Origin: an uncultured Prevotellaceae bacterium
GTDB lineage: Bacteria > Bacteroidota > Bacteroidia > Bacteroidales > Bacteroidaceae
Assembly (NCBI GenBank): GCA_946617675.1
Contig: CAMOKH010000097.1
Coordinates: 23,611-87,610 of the forward strand
Length of the DNA: 64,000 bases
Direction of reading: 5' to 3'
In this document: positions 19,765 through 28,693 of the stretch, piece after piece
Layout of the letters: every line of letters begins with the position of its first letter
Position numbering within the stretch: the stretch's first letter is position 1
The notes under the pieces: generated by a model
What the model was told of the DNA's origin: nothing
Database searches by the model: none
The model's input: only the letters and a program-made list of their open reading frames with translations
Program-made: the position numbers and the translations under genes

Positions 19765-20616
19765 ATGAAGAGGCTTTCTTTGGTTGCATTGGCACTGGCT
19801 CTACTGATGCTTTCGTGCAAGGGTGGGCAGACGGCAGCACCGACCGACACCGCGTCGGCCGACTCTGCCGACACCGCCGCTACTGACAGCGTCGGCGAGG
19901 TGCTCGACACGCTGGAACAGCTCATCACCGAGACGCCTATGCCACGCGCCGCCGACGAGCTGTTCGACGACTTCCTGTTCAACTTCGCCGCCAACCGTAA
20001 GCTACAGATGGAGCGCATAGCCTTCCCCCTGCAGACGATACGTAACGGCAAGACGACCCGCGTGGGCCGCGGCGAGTGGCAGATGGAGCACTTCTTCATG
20101 CGCCAGGATTTCTACACCGTGCTCTTCGACGACCAGCAGCAGATGGAACTCGTGCGCGACACGTCGGTCAGCCAGGCTACGGTTGAAAAGATTTACTTCA
20201 ACACCAGGGCCGTGATACAGTACAAGTTCCGCCGTGTGAAGGGTGCCTGGATGCTGTTGGAGGTCGTCACAGAGCCGATAGCCCAGAACCGCAACGCATC
20301 GTTCCTGGAGTTCTACCACCAGTTTGTCACCGACTCGGCATTCCAGGCCGAGAGTCTGGGCCAGACTGTGACGTTCGTGGGTCCCGACCCCGACGACGAC
20401 TTCGCCCAGATGGAGGGCATACTGACGCCCGACACGTGGCCGGCCTTTGCACCGGAGCTGCCCGACCGCATGATTTACAACATCGTCTACGGCAAACCGC
20501 AGGGCGACTCCGACCAGAAGGTCTTCGTCATGCGCGGCATTGCCAACGGTCTGGAGGTTGAGATGACCTTCAGCCGCGACGGGGGGCAGTGGCGGCTCGT
20601 GAAGCTCGTGGAGTGA
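19765..20616 (+). CDS. Lipoprotein, DUF4348-like
   Basis: 283 residues with a lipobox LMLSC (Cys at about 18), followed by an Ala/Asp/Thr-rich linker (TDTASADSADTAATDS) and a globular domain from about 50. The fold resembles DUF4348 family lipoproteins of Bacteroidota (ELFDDFLFNFA..., and a C-terminal FSRDGGQWRLVKLVE strand pair); this family call is from memory. It is probably anchored in the outer membrane facing the periplasm. It is followed after 17 nt by murB in the same direction and likely cotranscribed. Function is unknown. Confidence 0.75.
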   Translation: MKRLSLVALALALLMLSCKGGQTAAPTDTASADSADTAATDSVGEVLDTLEQLITETPMPRAADELFDDFLFNFAANRKLQMERIAFPLQTIRNGKTTRVGRGEWQMEHFFMRQDFYTVLFDDQQQMELVRDTSVSQATVEKIYFNTRAVIQYKFRRVKGAWMLLEVVTEPIAQNRNASFLEFYHQFVTDSAFQAESLGQTVTFVGPDPDDDFAQMEGILTPDTWPAFAPELPDRMIYNIVYGKPQGDSDQKVFVMRGIANGLEVEMTFSRDGGQWRLVKLVE

Positions 20617-20633
20617 GGAGTGTGAATTGAGAT

Positions 20634-21635
20634 ATGTTAGATATACGCGATTATAGTCTTTTGGAGCATAATACGTTTGGCATCTATGCACGGTGCCGGC
20701 GTTTCATGAGCTTCCTGTCAATCGAGGAGGCCAAGGAGGTGGCAGCCCAGCTGCGAGCCGACGACGCTCCTTATATAATAATAGGTGGCGGCAGCAACCT
20801 GCTGCTCACCGGCGACTACGACGGTACGGTGGTGCGGTCGCGCATCTTTCTGGCCTGCGAGAAAGGCGATACCGTCAGCTGCGGCAGCGGCGTGAGGTTC
20901 GACGAACTGGTTGAGGAGACCCTCCGCCACGGACTCTACGGTCTTGAGAACTTGTCGTATATTCCCGGCGACGTCGGCGCTGCAGCCGTCCAGAACATCG
21001 GGGCCTACGGTGTCGAGGTAAAGGACCTGATAAAGCATGTGTGGGCCATCGAGATTGCCACCGGCGAGTTGCGGTGCTTCAGCGCCGAGGAGTGTGGCTA
21101 TGGCTACCGCTACAGCCGTTTCAAGGACGAGTGGCGCGGCCGCTACCTGATAACGCAGGTGGACTTCCAGCTGAGCCGTCAGTTCGTGCCTCATCTGGAC
21201 TACGGTAACATCAGGCGGGAGCTGGACGAGCGCCACATCACCGAGCCGACGGCTATGGAACTGCGAACCATCATCACCCTGATGCGCCAGGAGAAACTGC
21301 CCGACCCGCGCGTGCTGGGCAATGCCGGCAGCTTCTTCATGAATCCCGTCGTCAGCCGACAGCAGTATGAGCAGTTGGCGGCCCAGTATCCGCAGATGCC
21401 CCACTACTACGTCGACGAAGCCCACGAGAAGATTCCCGCCGGGTGGATGATCGAGCAGTGCGGGTGGAAGGGACGCTCCCTGGGCCGGGCTGGCGTTCAC
21501 GACCGCCAGGCACTGGTGCTGGTGAACCTCGGCGGGGCAACGGGCCGCGAGATTGTCGAGCTGTGCCACGCTATTCAGCACGACGTCAGCGAGCGGTTCG
21601 GCATCATGCTGCAGCCCGAGGTGAACATCGTGTAG
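20634..21635 (+). CDS. murB: UDP-N-acetylmuramate dehydrogenase
   Basis: 333 residues. FAD enzyme that reduces UDP-GlcNAc-enolpyruvate to UDP-MurNAc with NADPH, a committed step of peptidoglycan synthesis. Visible: FAD-binding IIIGGGSNLL at about 49, SYIPGDVGAAAVQNIGAYG at about 105-124, catalytic Ser in NAGSFFMNP at about 230, and a C-terminal domain with PEVNIV end. This is a type I MurB (long form). It starts 17 nt after the lipoprotein gene. Confidence 0.96.
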   Translation: MLDIRDYSLLEHNTFGIYARCRRFMSFLSIEEAKEVAAQLRADDAPYIIIGGGSNLLLTGDYDGTVVRSRIFLACEKGDTVSCGSGVRFDELVEETLRHGLYGLENLSYIPGDVGAAAVQNIGAYGVEVKDLIKHVWAIEIATGELRCFSAEECGYGYRYSRFKDEWRGRYLITQVDFQLSRQFVPHLDYGNIRRELDERHITEPTAMELRTIITLMRQEKLPDPRVLGNAGSFFMNPVVSRQQYEQLAAQYPQMPHYYVDEAHEKIPAGWMIEQCGWKGRSLGRAGVHDRQALVLVNLGGATGREIVELCHAIQHDVSERFGIMLQPEVNIV

Positions 21636-21665
21636 CTGTCGCCGACCGCCTTTTTCACCGATTTG

Positions 21666-21697
21666 TTTGGCGGTTTCGACTTTATTTCGTAATTTTG
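21666..21697 (+). promoter_or_regulatory. Promoter for the 1179-residue secreted protein
   Basis: TTTG (21666-21669), 20-nt spacer, TAATTTTG (21690-21697), then an 80-nt leader to the start at 21778. Confidence 0.75.
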
Positions 21698-21777
21698 CAC
21701 CGTCTTACGGGAACTCGGGTGTCCTCGCCCGCCTACAGCTAACAACCAATTTTTACTAACAATAAACAATTAAGCGT

Positions 21778-24700
21778 ATGAGAAAACTAAAACTATTCAT
21801 GGCAGCCTTCGCCCTCGTCGGCGGAAGCGTTGCGGCAATGGCGCAGACTGATGTCACGTCAACGTATCTCACTAATGCGGACTTCTCGCAGGGAACACCG
21901 ATTGGCAACCATCTGTGTGGCTATGGTAAGGATATGGAAACTAATGGAACCACCCACTATGGCATTCAAGATGTGACGGGGTGGACTAAAGTGGTCACTG
22001 ATGCTGATAATTCTAACGCTTCCTATCCTAATTCAGGTATGGGCGGTGCCATTTTCTCCTATGGAAGCAATTGGCAATTGAAGGGAAACAATAAGGCTGC
22101 TCCAGCTGAAGGTCCTAATGGTGCGACAGGCAATTGCCTCGGTTTCTTCGCCGTTTGGGGCTGTGGCGGCTATTATTATCAGGATGTAACTCTTCCTGCC
22201 GGTAAATACACCATCACCGTACCGATGTATAATCAAAGTGGTACACAGGAAAACACGACTTACACGGGCTTCTTCCCCACCGAAGGAACAAATAGGACTG
22301 TGGCCGTCAATCCCACTGTCGGTTCATGGGTAAACCAGACCGTGACATTCACCTTGGACGCCGAGACTGCCGGACAGATTCGCCTCGGTTATAAGTCTAC
22401 AGGCAGTGGCTCTGGTGCTAACCCTCATATCTTTATTGACTGCGTTAAGATTGAGTACACCGACATCGCATTAGGAGGTGCCCAAGATATACTTGAAGGT
22501 TTCATAAAGAAAGCTGAAGCCTTAAACGGTGTCCTTGGTAACGCAAACTTGACTTCAGCTATTAGTTCTGCAAAAACCACACTGGCAGAGGCTACATCCT
22601 CAACTGACGTTGAAGATGCAGCCAACGAACTTAAAAGTGCAATCGACGATGCATTGGATAATGCAGAGCCAGTGTCTTTGGTTAATGGAGACTTTAATAC
22701 ATCCCCCAATATAAAAAAAGATGGCAGTAGCAGTGTGTCGTTTATTGACCCTGCTACAGAAGAAAAACCGTATATTTATCCAGTCTCCGGTTGGACTCCA
22801 AATTTTAAATTTAAATCAACTGCTTCCCAAGGTACGACAGCTTCATACGGTGCAACAATAACAGGTGATAAAGGTAATAACGGGACAAATCCTCCTTCGG
22901 CAGACATGTTTGGTAGTTCTGAAGGAGCTGCGCTCCACTTGTCATCAGGCTGGGGTGATCAGGCTCGGTATAAGCAGGTAATTGAGTCTTTGTCCTCTGG
23001 TCGTTACCTGTTCTACTACGAGGCGAATAATCAGAATGCGAGCGCAACAACACTTGTCGACAACTTCTTTGGTGTAAGTGGATTAGCAGGCGACTTTTAT
23101 GGTACGTCTAATAGTTTTGTTTATTCAAATGCGAAATCATTCCCATATAACGAATGGGTTGCCAATGCTTTCGAGTTTGATGTTGCTAAAGAGTCAACTG
23201 TTACATTCCATGTCGGTGTTACGGGTTCAACAGGCGGTTCTGCCTCTGCACCAAAGCTTTGGGTAGATAATGTTCTGATATACCGTATAGCAGATATTAT
23301 TGTCACTGACGAAGATGCGAGCAAGATTATAGCTGAGGCTGAAGGCCTCTCCTCTGCTGCCATGAAAGCTGAATACAAGTCTGAAATCAATCAAACTTTG
23401 AGCGATTTCAAGGGCTCCCAAACGATGAGTAACTATATAAAACTTAACAGTGCACTCGCCAAAGCGCAGGAGAGCGCAAACATTTACAAGAAACTTGACG
23501 TTGCCATTAAAAACGCAGAAAGTTGGTCAACGCAGGGTACTGCTGCGACTCTTCGTTCAAAATATAATGCAGGTCAATATGATGACGAAGCAACTGAGAC
23601 CAGTATCTATGAAGAATATCAATCTGCGGAAATTTCTGCACTTGCCGATAACGATGCGTCAGACTGGACTTCAGCTTTATTGAACCCAAGTTTTGAAACA
23701 GGAGACCTGACGGGATGGAGCGCAGAAAAGCGTGATGATACCGGGGCTAAGGAGAATAGTAATAGCACATATACTATTACTGGTGCAGATGGTAAATATG
23801 TGTTTAATACATGGGGCGGCACTGCTGAAAATAATGTTTATCAGACTGTGAAAGGTTTACCCGCAGGCACCTATACGCTAAGTGCTCTGCTTGCAGGGTT
23901 TAAAGGAGAAAAACTCGTTTTAGCTGCAGGTGATGAGACCAGTTCTGTGACTGTTGAAGGTGATAAGACTGTAGGCTATACTGTAAATGTCGTATTTGAA
24001 CATTCTGGCGGCGATTTGCTTATTAAAGCAAGTAATACCAAGAGTCAGGAGACCAGCGACAGATCCTTCCTCAAGGCAGACAACTTTAGACTTATGGCAG
24101 GTGGCCTGGCTAATGATTACACAGCCCTTAATACCGCTATAGATCTTGCAGAGTCTAAGAAACTCGGCTTTGAAAGTGGGGAGTATGCACCTTATAATAA
24201 TGTTGAAGCTTTAGAGGCTTTAGTGAAGGCTAAGGCTATTGACCAAAAGGGAGATAATAGCCAAAGCTATATTGACGGCTTGGTAGAAAAACTGAACAAT
24301 TGGACAGCTAATTCTGGCGACGTAGATATTATCTTTAATGGGCATTTCGCTCAGGCAGATGGATGGAATCCTTTAGGATGGAGTCGTAGCAATGGTGCAT
24401 GGGGACAGCAGATATCAGGAATTGAAGCTTCTACAGGAGCAGAGAATGGTACTGCTTGGTACTACAATACAGAAGGTGCATGGGAATATGGTAAAGCAGG
24501 TGTTTACACCATGCCGCTTCTTGAAAACACCTGGTATACGCTGACCTTTAAATACCGTTCTCACGAGGATAATTCGAATAATTGGATGAAGGCTTCTGTC
24601 TTAAATGAAGAAGGAGAAGGCTTGTCTGAAACACAGTTCGAAAAGAACGGAAGTAAAACTAACTTTGTAACTGCGAAAGCAACATTCTGTACAGGTGCGG

Positions 24701-25317
24701 CAGGGAATTATATACTGAGACTTTATCAGTCTGGTAATACTCATTTGACAGATGTCTCTATCGTCAAGGCTACCCCCGAGAGCGTCACTGTCGGCTCTGA
24801 CGGCTATGCTACCTACGTCGGCGAATACGACCTCGACTTCTCGGCTACCGACATCAAGGCCTACACGGCTAAGGTTGCCGACGGCAAGGTGGTGCTGACC
24901 CAGATTGAGAAGGTGGCTGCCGGTACGCCCGTGGTGCTCTATTACGAAGGTGGCAAGACCGAGGATATTCCGTTCGCTGCTACAACTGACACGCCCGCCG
25001 AAAGCGACCTCGTGGCTGGTAACGGCGCAAAGGTTACTACCATCGACGGCACCTACACCAACTACATCCTGAATAACGGCAAGGGCATCGGCTTCTACCA
25101 GGCTAACAACCAGACCGTCGATAAGGGCCGTGCTTACCTGCACGTGGCTGGTACTTCAGAGGCTCGTCTGGCTGTCGTCTTCGGCGATGCCACTGGTATC
25201 AGCAGTGTGAAGGCTGCTGCCGACGGCGAGGCTGTCTACAACCTCAACGGTCAGCGCGTGAAGAACGCCTCGAAGGGTCTCTTCATCATTGGCGGCAAGA
25301 AGGTCGTGGTGAAGTAA
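21778..25317 (+). CDS. Large secreted multi-domain glycan-binding/adhesin-like protein with T9SS-type tail
   Basis: 1179 residues. Signal peptide MRKLKLFMAAFALVGGSVAAMAQ; repeated jelly-roll (CBM-like) modules beginning at about 30, 300, 640 and 860, each with an N/D-G-x-F type start such as LVNGDFNTSP or LLNPSFETGDLTGW; FIVAR-like helical spacers (LESK, ALVKAKAIDQ regions) between them; a conserved C-terminal beta domain (about 1000-1140); and the sorting tail VYNLNGQRVKN...LFIIGGKKVVVK. No catalytic motif is visible, so a binding or structural surface role is inferred. The first 60 and last 180 codons are GC-rich like the host, whereas the middle is markedly AT-richer, pointing to a mosaic origin. 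It is followed by the small peptide gene at 25419. Confidence 0.8.
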   Translation: MRKLKLFMAAFALVGGSVAAMAQTDVTSTYLTNADFSQGTPIGNHLCGYGKDMETNGTTHYGIQDVTGWTKVVTDADNSNASYPNSGMGGAIFSYGSNWQLKGNNKAAPAEGPNGATGNCLGFFAVWGCGGYYYQDVTLPAGKYTITVPMYNQSGTQENTTYTGFFPTEGTNRTVAVNPTVGSWVNQTVTFTLDAETAGQIRLGYKSTGSGSGANPHIFIDCVKIEYTDIALGGAQDILEGFIKKAEALNGVLGNANLTSAISSAKTTLAEATSSTDVEDAANELKSAIDDALDNAEPVSLVNGDFNTSPNIKKDGSSSVSFIDPATEEKPYIYPVSGWTPNFKFKSTASQGTTASYGATITGDKGNNGTNPPSADMFGSSEGAALHLSSGWGDQARYKQVIESLSSGRYLFYYEANNQNASATTLVDNFFGVSGLAGDFYGTSNSFVYSNAKSFPYNEWVANAFEFDVAKESTVTFHVGVTGSTGGSASAPKLWVDNVLIYRIADIIVTDEDASKIIAEAEGLSSAAMKAEYKSEINQTLSDFKGSQTMSNYIKLNSALAKAQESANIYKKLDVAIKNAESWSTQGTAATLRSKYNAGQYDDEATETSIYEEYQSAEISALADNDASDWTSALLNPSFETGDLTGWSAEKRDDTGAKENSNSTYTITGADGKYVFNTWGGTAENNVYQTVKGLPAGTYTLSALLAGFKGEKLVLAAGDETSSVTVEGDKTVGYTVNVVFEHSGGDLLIKASNTKSQETSDRSFLKADNFRLMAGGLANDYTALNTAIDLAESKKLGFESGEYAPYNNVEALEALVKAKAIDQKGDNSQSYIDGLVEKLNNWTANSGDVDIIFNGHFAQADGWNPLGWSRSNGAWGQQISGIEASTGAENGTAWYYNTEGAWEYGKAGVYTMPLLENTWYTLTFKYRSHEDNSNNWMKASVLNEEGEGLSETQFEKNGSKTNFVTAKATFCTGAAGNYILRLYQSGNTHLTDVSIVKATPESVTVGSDGYATYVGEYDLDFSATDIKAYTAKVADGKVVLTQIEKVAAGTPVVLYYEGGKTEDIPFAATTDTPAESDLVAGNGAKVTTIDGTYTNYILNNGKGIGFYQANNQTVDKGRAYLHVAGTSEARLAVVFGDATGISSVKAAADGEAVYNLNGQRVKNASKGLFIIGGKKVVVK

Positions 25318-25318
25318 A

Positions 25319-25356
25319 GCCCCACCCCCGGCCCCTCCCCCGTAGGGAGGGGGAGA
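25319..25356. repeat. GC-rich palindromic element, partial copy
   Basis: GCCCACCCCCGGCCCCTCCC... begins 2 nt after the stop of the large secreted protein and forms a CTCCCCC/GGGGGAG hairpin. It equals the left half of the element at 15797; the right terminal GGGTGGGC is missing. Confidence 0.7.
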
Positions 25357-25374
25357 ACTGGGAGTGGAAGGAAT

Positions 25375-25402
25375 AAGTGAAAAGTGATCAATGAAAAGTT
25401 AA
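25375..25402. repeat. Heptanucleotide array upstream of small peptide gene
   Basis: AAGTGAA, AAGTGAT, CAATGAA, AAGTTAA in a 7-nt period, immediately before the 53-codon ORF. Confidence 0.5.
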
Positions 25403-25418
25403 TAAGAAACGAAAGAAT

Positions 25419-25580
25419 ATGAAAAAGCAATATGAGATTCCCGCAGTGGAAGTAATGGAGACAACGACCGAGGCACTGCTCCAGGCCTCGCTGCCCCTGA
25501 TTGACGAGGGCGCCACTGGCTCTGGCATGAGTCGCGAGACAGAGGATGAGGTGGAACTGCCGAAGTTCATCTTCGAGTAG
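25419..25580 (+). CDS. 53-residue small protein (missed by ORF track)
   Basis: Begins MKKQYEIPAVEVMETTTEAL, continues LLQAS..., and ends ELPKFIFE. It has host-like GC-rich codons, lies 101 nt after the large secreted protein, and is followed within 22 nt by a strong terminator, which together support a real gene. I recognise the pattern MKKxYxxPxxEVxE...LLxAS from many unannotated small Bacteroidota/Prevotella ORFs found beside surface-protein genes; this is memory, not a search. The middle LLQASLPLIDEGATGSG could be a processing or leader-like segment. The acidic C-terminal part is hydrophilic. Function unknown. Confidence 0.7.
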   Translation: MKKQYEIPAVEVMETTTEALLQASLPLIDEGATGSGMSRETEDEVELPKFIFE

Positions 25581-25601
25581 TCCTCGCTTACCAGTAAGCA
25601 A

Positions 25602-25639
25602 GGCGGTCTGACCCACAAAGTGGGCAGGCCGCCGTTTTT
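25602..25639 (+). terminator. Rho-independent terminator
   Basis: Stem GGCGGTCTG-CCCAC / GTGGGCAGGCCGCC with an AAA loop followed by GTTTTTG. It closes the transcript of the large secreted protein and small peptide, directly before the next promoter. Confidence 0.85.
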
Positions 25640-25651
25640 GGTTCAGAAATA

Positions 25652-25683
25652 TTTGGCCGTCTGAGAATTGTTTTGTATCTTTG
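25652..25683 (+). promoter_or_regulatory. Promoter for GH128-like gene
   Basis: TTTG (25652-25655), 20-nt spacer, TATCTTTG (25676-25683), 27 nt before the chosen start. Confidence 0.8.
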
Positions 25684-25710
25684 TGCGCTGAAACATTATC
25701 CACTATTTAT

Positions 25711-28068
25711 ATGAAGAAACTACTGACAATCTTTCTCTTGGCCTCGATAGCCTGGCAGCCCGTCGTGGCTGCACTTAAGGACGGTGGCGAGTACTACATC
25801 TGGCTGAACATCTACGAGAAGCTGATAGGAACCAACGAGGCGGGCGATGGCCCGGCCTTGTCGGCGTATGGAACCAAGACCGACGGCTACGTGTTCGTGG
25901 CTGAGTCGTCGGGCGAGGCCGGCTACTTCCTGCTGCGGCAGAAGTCGAGCGGCAAGTATCTGGCTGCCAGCGGCAAAAACAACTGGAGCATTACCTTAGA
26001 GTCGAAGCAGACCGCCGACCGCTTCCGCTGGAAGATGACCGGCCCCGACAGCTATGCCTACCTGACCAACAAGAAGAATAGCAGCAGCTTCGTAGGTGTC
26101 GACGGTGCCAATAAGGGCTCTGAATATGTCGGCATCTACTACGACAAGCGCAAGAGCAGCCACGGGCAGTTCTCGGTCATTCCCGCCAGCGGGACGTGGG
26201 ACGAGGCGCGCCGGGCCTACTGCTCGGGCGACTACAAGAATGCGCAGGGCGTGAACGAGGTAGACTACTGTCAGCTCAGCGACATGGCCGTTGACCGCTC
26301 TGACGCCGTGGACATCCACATCACGGCCAACGACAACCCGATGCTGGGCAGCAGCACGGTGAACCTGGGCAGCGACCGCACGTGGCTCATCTTCGACAAC
26401 ATCGTGCCCAGCAAGGTCATCAGTACCTACCTGAAGTATGTCACCATCAACGGCGCAGCGGCCAAGAACGGCACGAACTGCCGCGTGGCCATCTACCTGA
26501 ACGGTGCCGCCGTCATCCCCCTGCCTGAGGTAGCTATGACGTGCGACGGCACCGAAGGCGAGTTCACCCTGGCCGTGGGCAACCACAAGGACTTGGCGGA
26601 ACAGGACCAGAGCAACACCATGACCAGCTTCACCCTGCGTCGCGGCTATATGGCCACGCTGGCCTGCGGCAGCAACGGCTCGTGGTACAGCCGTGTCTTC
26701 GTGGCTGACCATGCCGACCAGGTGGTCACGCTTCCTAATCCGCTGGCCAAGCGTGTGTCGTCGGTCAACATCAAGCCCTGGCAGTATCTGTCGAAGAAAG
26801 GGTGGGGAAACACAAGCGGCTCCAACGGCGGCCCCGGACTGAGGGCCACCTGGTTCTGGTCGTGGAGTGCCGGCTACAGCTCGACAACGGATATGGAGTA
26901 TGTGCCCTGTCGGCAACACGTATATTGGCCAAGTGCTGATGAAGTAAACAACAAGACGGCCACGGCTGCCATATCCATCAACGAGCCAGACCATCCGGAG
27001 CAGCATACGAAACACGAAACAAAACCATGTACCTGCCCTGTCGATAACAATAACAAAATCACAGAATGGACGGCATACGGCTATAACGATGACTTTCAGG
27101 CCAGTGGCGGCCGCATTGGCTCACCCCAACCGCAGAAGGATGGTGACTTCAGCTATCTGACACAGTATTTTAAGTATGTTGATGAGAATAACAATCATTC
27201 GCGTTGCGACATTGCCGTCAGCCATGCCTATCTGCCTATAGGAGGCCGCAATGCCAACGACTATGCTAAGTATGTTACCGACACTTACTGGAATCTTTGG
27301 AACAGCGTCAAGCGCCCCATCTGGCTGACAGAGCTGGAGGTGGGAGCAACCTGGAATAGCAACTCGTCGGTAATCAACACCGATGACAAGGCACGTGAAT
27401 ACCTGCAGGCCTTGTTGCAGCGTTTGGAGGAGAGTGATTACATAGAGCGCTACGCCATCTACGGCTTCGACTGGTGGCGTAATTATATGTACTGGGATGC
27501 CAATGTCAGCAAGGGGCTGACCCCCGCTGGCCAGGTCTACCGCGACCACCGCGCCGGCTTTGCCTACAATAAGAATAACATCAAGATTCCGGTCTGGTGG
27601 GCCGACAGTGCCAAGAAGCCCGGCCTGAAATACGAGGCCGCTGAGGATGGCGGCAGCCTGACCTTCACCGTCAGCAATACCAACGGCGATGCCACGGGCG
27701 ACATCATCATCGAGCATAAGCCTGCCGGCAGCAGCGAGTGGCAGGAGTTGGCCCGGTTTGAGGATAACCGAACGCTGCTTGAAGGCACGACGGTAGATAT
27801 CAGCGTGCCCATGAGCAAACTCCATCCCTTAGGCGGCACGTTCAGGGTCGTGTCGACGACACTCTATGGTGGCAGCCAGACCAGCGACGAGGCCGAGGGC
27901 TACGCCTATGCCGACTATGATGGCAGTGGCACGGTCGATGCTGCCGACGTGAAGCACCTCGTAGGCCGTGTCCTTGGCCTGACGTCCGGTGGCTATGCCG
28001 ACATCGACGGCAACGGCGTGGTCAACATTGCCGACGTGACGGCGCTCGTCAGTCTACTGCTTGAGTAG
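25711..28068 (+). CDS. Secreted GH128-like beta-1,3-glucanase with dockerin
   Basis: 785 residues from MKKLLTIFLLASIAW (the track start at 25681 overlaps the promoter). Order: signal peptide; ricin-like/beta-trefoil region to about 155; a beta-sandwich region; a GH128 (Asl1-like) TIM barrel with TWFWSW at about 380, the acid/base Glu in NEPDHPEQ at about 425 and nucleophile Glu in WLTELEVG at about 540; an Ig-like domain; and a dockerin (DYDGSGTVDAAD, DIDGNGVVNIAD) at about 735-785. GH128 enzymes cut beta-1,3-glucans such as laminarin, curdlan or fungal/cereal glucan; that substrate is inferred. The barrel section around 26,900-27,500 is somewhat AT-richer. The last 15 nt overlap the convergent aat gene. 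Confidence 0.85.
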   Translation: MKKLLTIFLLASIAWQPVVAALKDGGEYYIWLNIYEKLIGTNEAGDGPALSAYGTKTDGYVFVAESSGEAGYFLLRQKSSGKYLAASGKNNWSITLESKQTADRFRWKMTGPDSYAYLTNKKNSSSFVGVDGANKGSEYVGIYYDKRKSSHGQFSVIPASGTWDEARRAYCSGDYKNAQGVNEVDYCQLSDMAVDRSDAVDIHITANDNPMLGSSTVNLGSDRTWLIFDNIVPSKVISTYLKYVTINGAAAKNGTNCRVAIYLNGAAVIPLPEVAMTCDGTEGEFTLAVGNHKDLAEQDQSNTMTSFTLRRGYMATLACGSNGSWYSRVFVADHADQVVTLPNPLAKRVSSVNIKPWQYLSKKGWGNTSGSNGGPGLRATWFWSWSAGYSSTTDMEYVPCRQHVYWPSADEVNNKTATAAISINEPDHPEQHTKHETKPCTCPVDNNNKITEWTAYGYNDDFQASGGRIGSPQPQKDGDFSYLTQYFKYVDENNNHSRCDIAVSHAYLPIGGRNANDYAKYVTDTYWNLWNSVKRPIWLTELEVGATWNSNSSVINTDDKAREYLQALLQRLEESDYIERYAIYGFDWWRNYMYWDANVSKGLTPAGQVYRDHRAGFAYNKNNIKIPVWWADSAKKPGLKYEAAEDGGSLTFTVSNTNGDATGDIIIEHKPAGSSEWQELARFEDNRTLLEGTTVDISVPMSKLHPLGGTFRVVSTTLYGGSQTSDEAEGYAYADYDGSGTVDAADVKHLVGRVLGLTSGGYADIDGNGVVNIADVTALVSLLLE

Positions 28069-28692
28069 CTTCATGTATTCGTCGTAACTGATATACCGCC
28101 CGCCCATTGACTTGAGGTGGGCGGTTTCTAATTGGCAGTCGATGACCGTGCCGCCTAACCGCTCAAGGGTGCGAGCCAGATAGATGAGGGCCAGCTTCGA
28201 GGCACTGGGCACGAGCGAGAACATGCTCTCGCCGAAGAAGGCCCGCCCCAGGTTGACACCGTAGAGCCCGCCCACCAGCCGCTCGTCCTCCCACACCTCG
28301 ACGCTGGCGGCGAAGCCTTGGCGGTGGAGCTCGGTGTAGGCCCTGACCATGTCGGGGCCGAGCCAGGCTCCCTTCTCGAAGTATCGCAGTCGGCAGCAAT
28401 GGCCGATGACGCCCTCGAAGTCCTCGTTCAGGCTCAGGCGGTAGCGGTCTTTGTTCATCAGCGTGCGCATGGAGTGGCTGACGTGAATCTCGCTGGGGAA
28501 GATGACGAAGCGCTGCATGGGGCAGTACCAGACGGGGTCGATACGGCGGAAGTCGTACCACGGGAAGATGCCGTTCTGGTAGGCCAGCAGCAGGCGGTCG
28601 ACGCTCAGGTCGCCGCCCACGGCTATGCAGCCGTCGTCGTCACCATAGTGTGGGTCGGGGAACCACAGGTCGTCATCTAATTCGCAAACCAC
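28054..28692 (-). CDS. aat: Leucyl/phenylalanyl-tRNA--protein transferase
   Basis: 212 residues. Transfers Leu or Phe from tRNA to N-terminal Lys/Arg of proteins, creating N-degrons for ClpS-ClpAP. Typical blocks: LWFPDP, AVGGDLSVDRLLLAYQNGIFPW, YCPMQRFVIFP, EVWEDERLVGGLYGV and FFGESMFS. The start codon is GTG (28690-28692), lying one nucleotide past the clpA stop, so it is translationally coupled to clpA. With clpS and clpA it completes the adaptor-unfoldase-tagging part of the N-degron pathway in one operon. Confidence 0.95.
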   Translation of the reverse strand: MVCELDDDLWFPDPHYGDDDGCIAVGGDLSVDRLLLAYQNGIFPWYDFRRIDPVWYCPMQRFVIFPSEIHVSHSMRTLMNKDRYRLSLNEDFEGVIGHCCRLRYFEKGAWLGPDMVRAYTELHRQGFAASVEVWEDERLVGGLYGVNLGRAFFGESMFSLVPSASKLALIYLARTLERLGGTVIDCQLETAHLKSMGGRYISYDEYMKLLKQ

Positions 28693-28693
28693 C

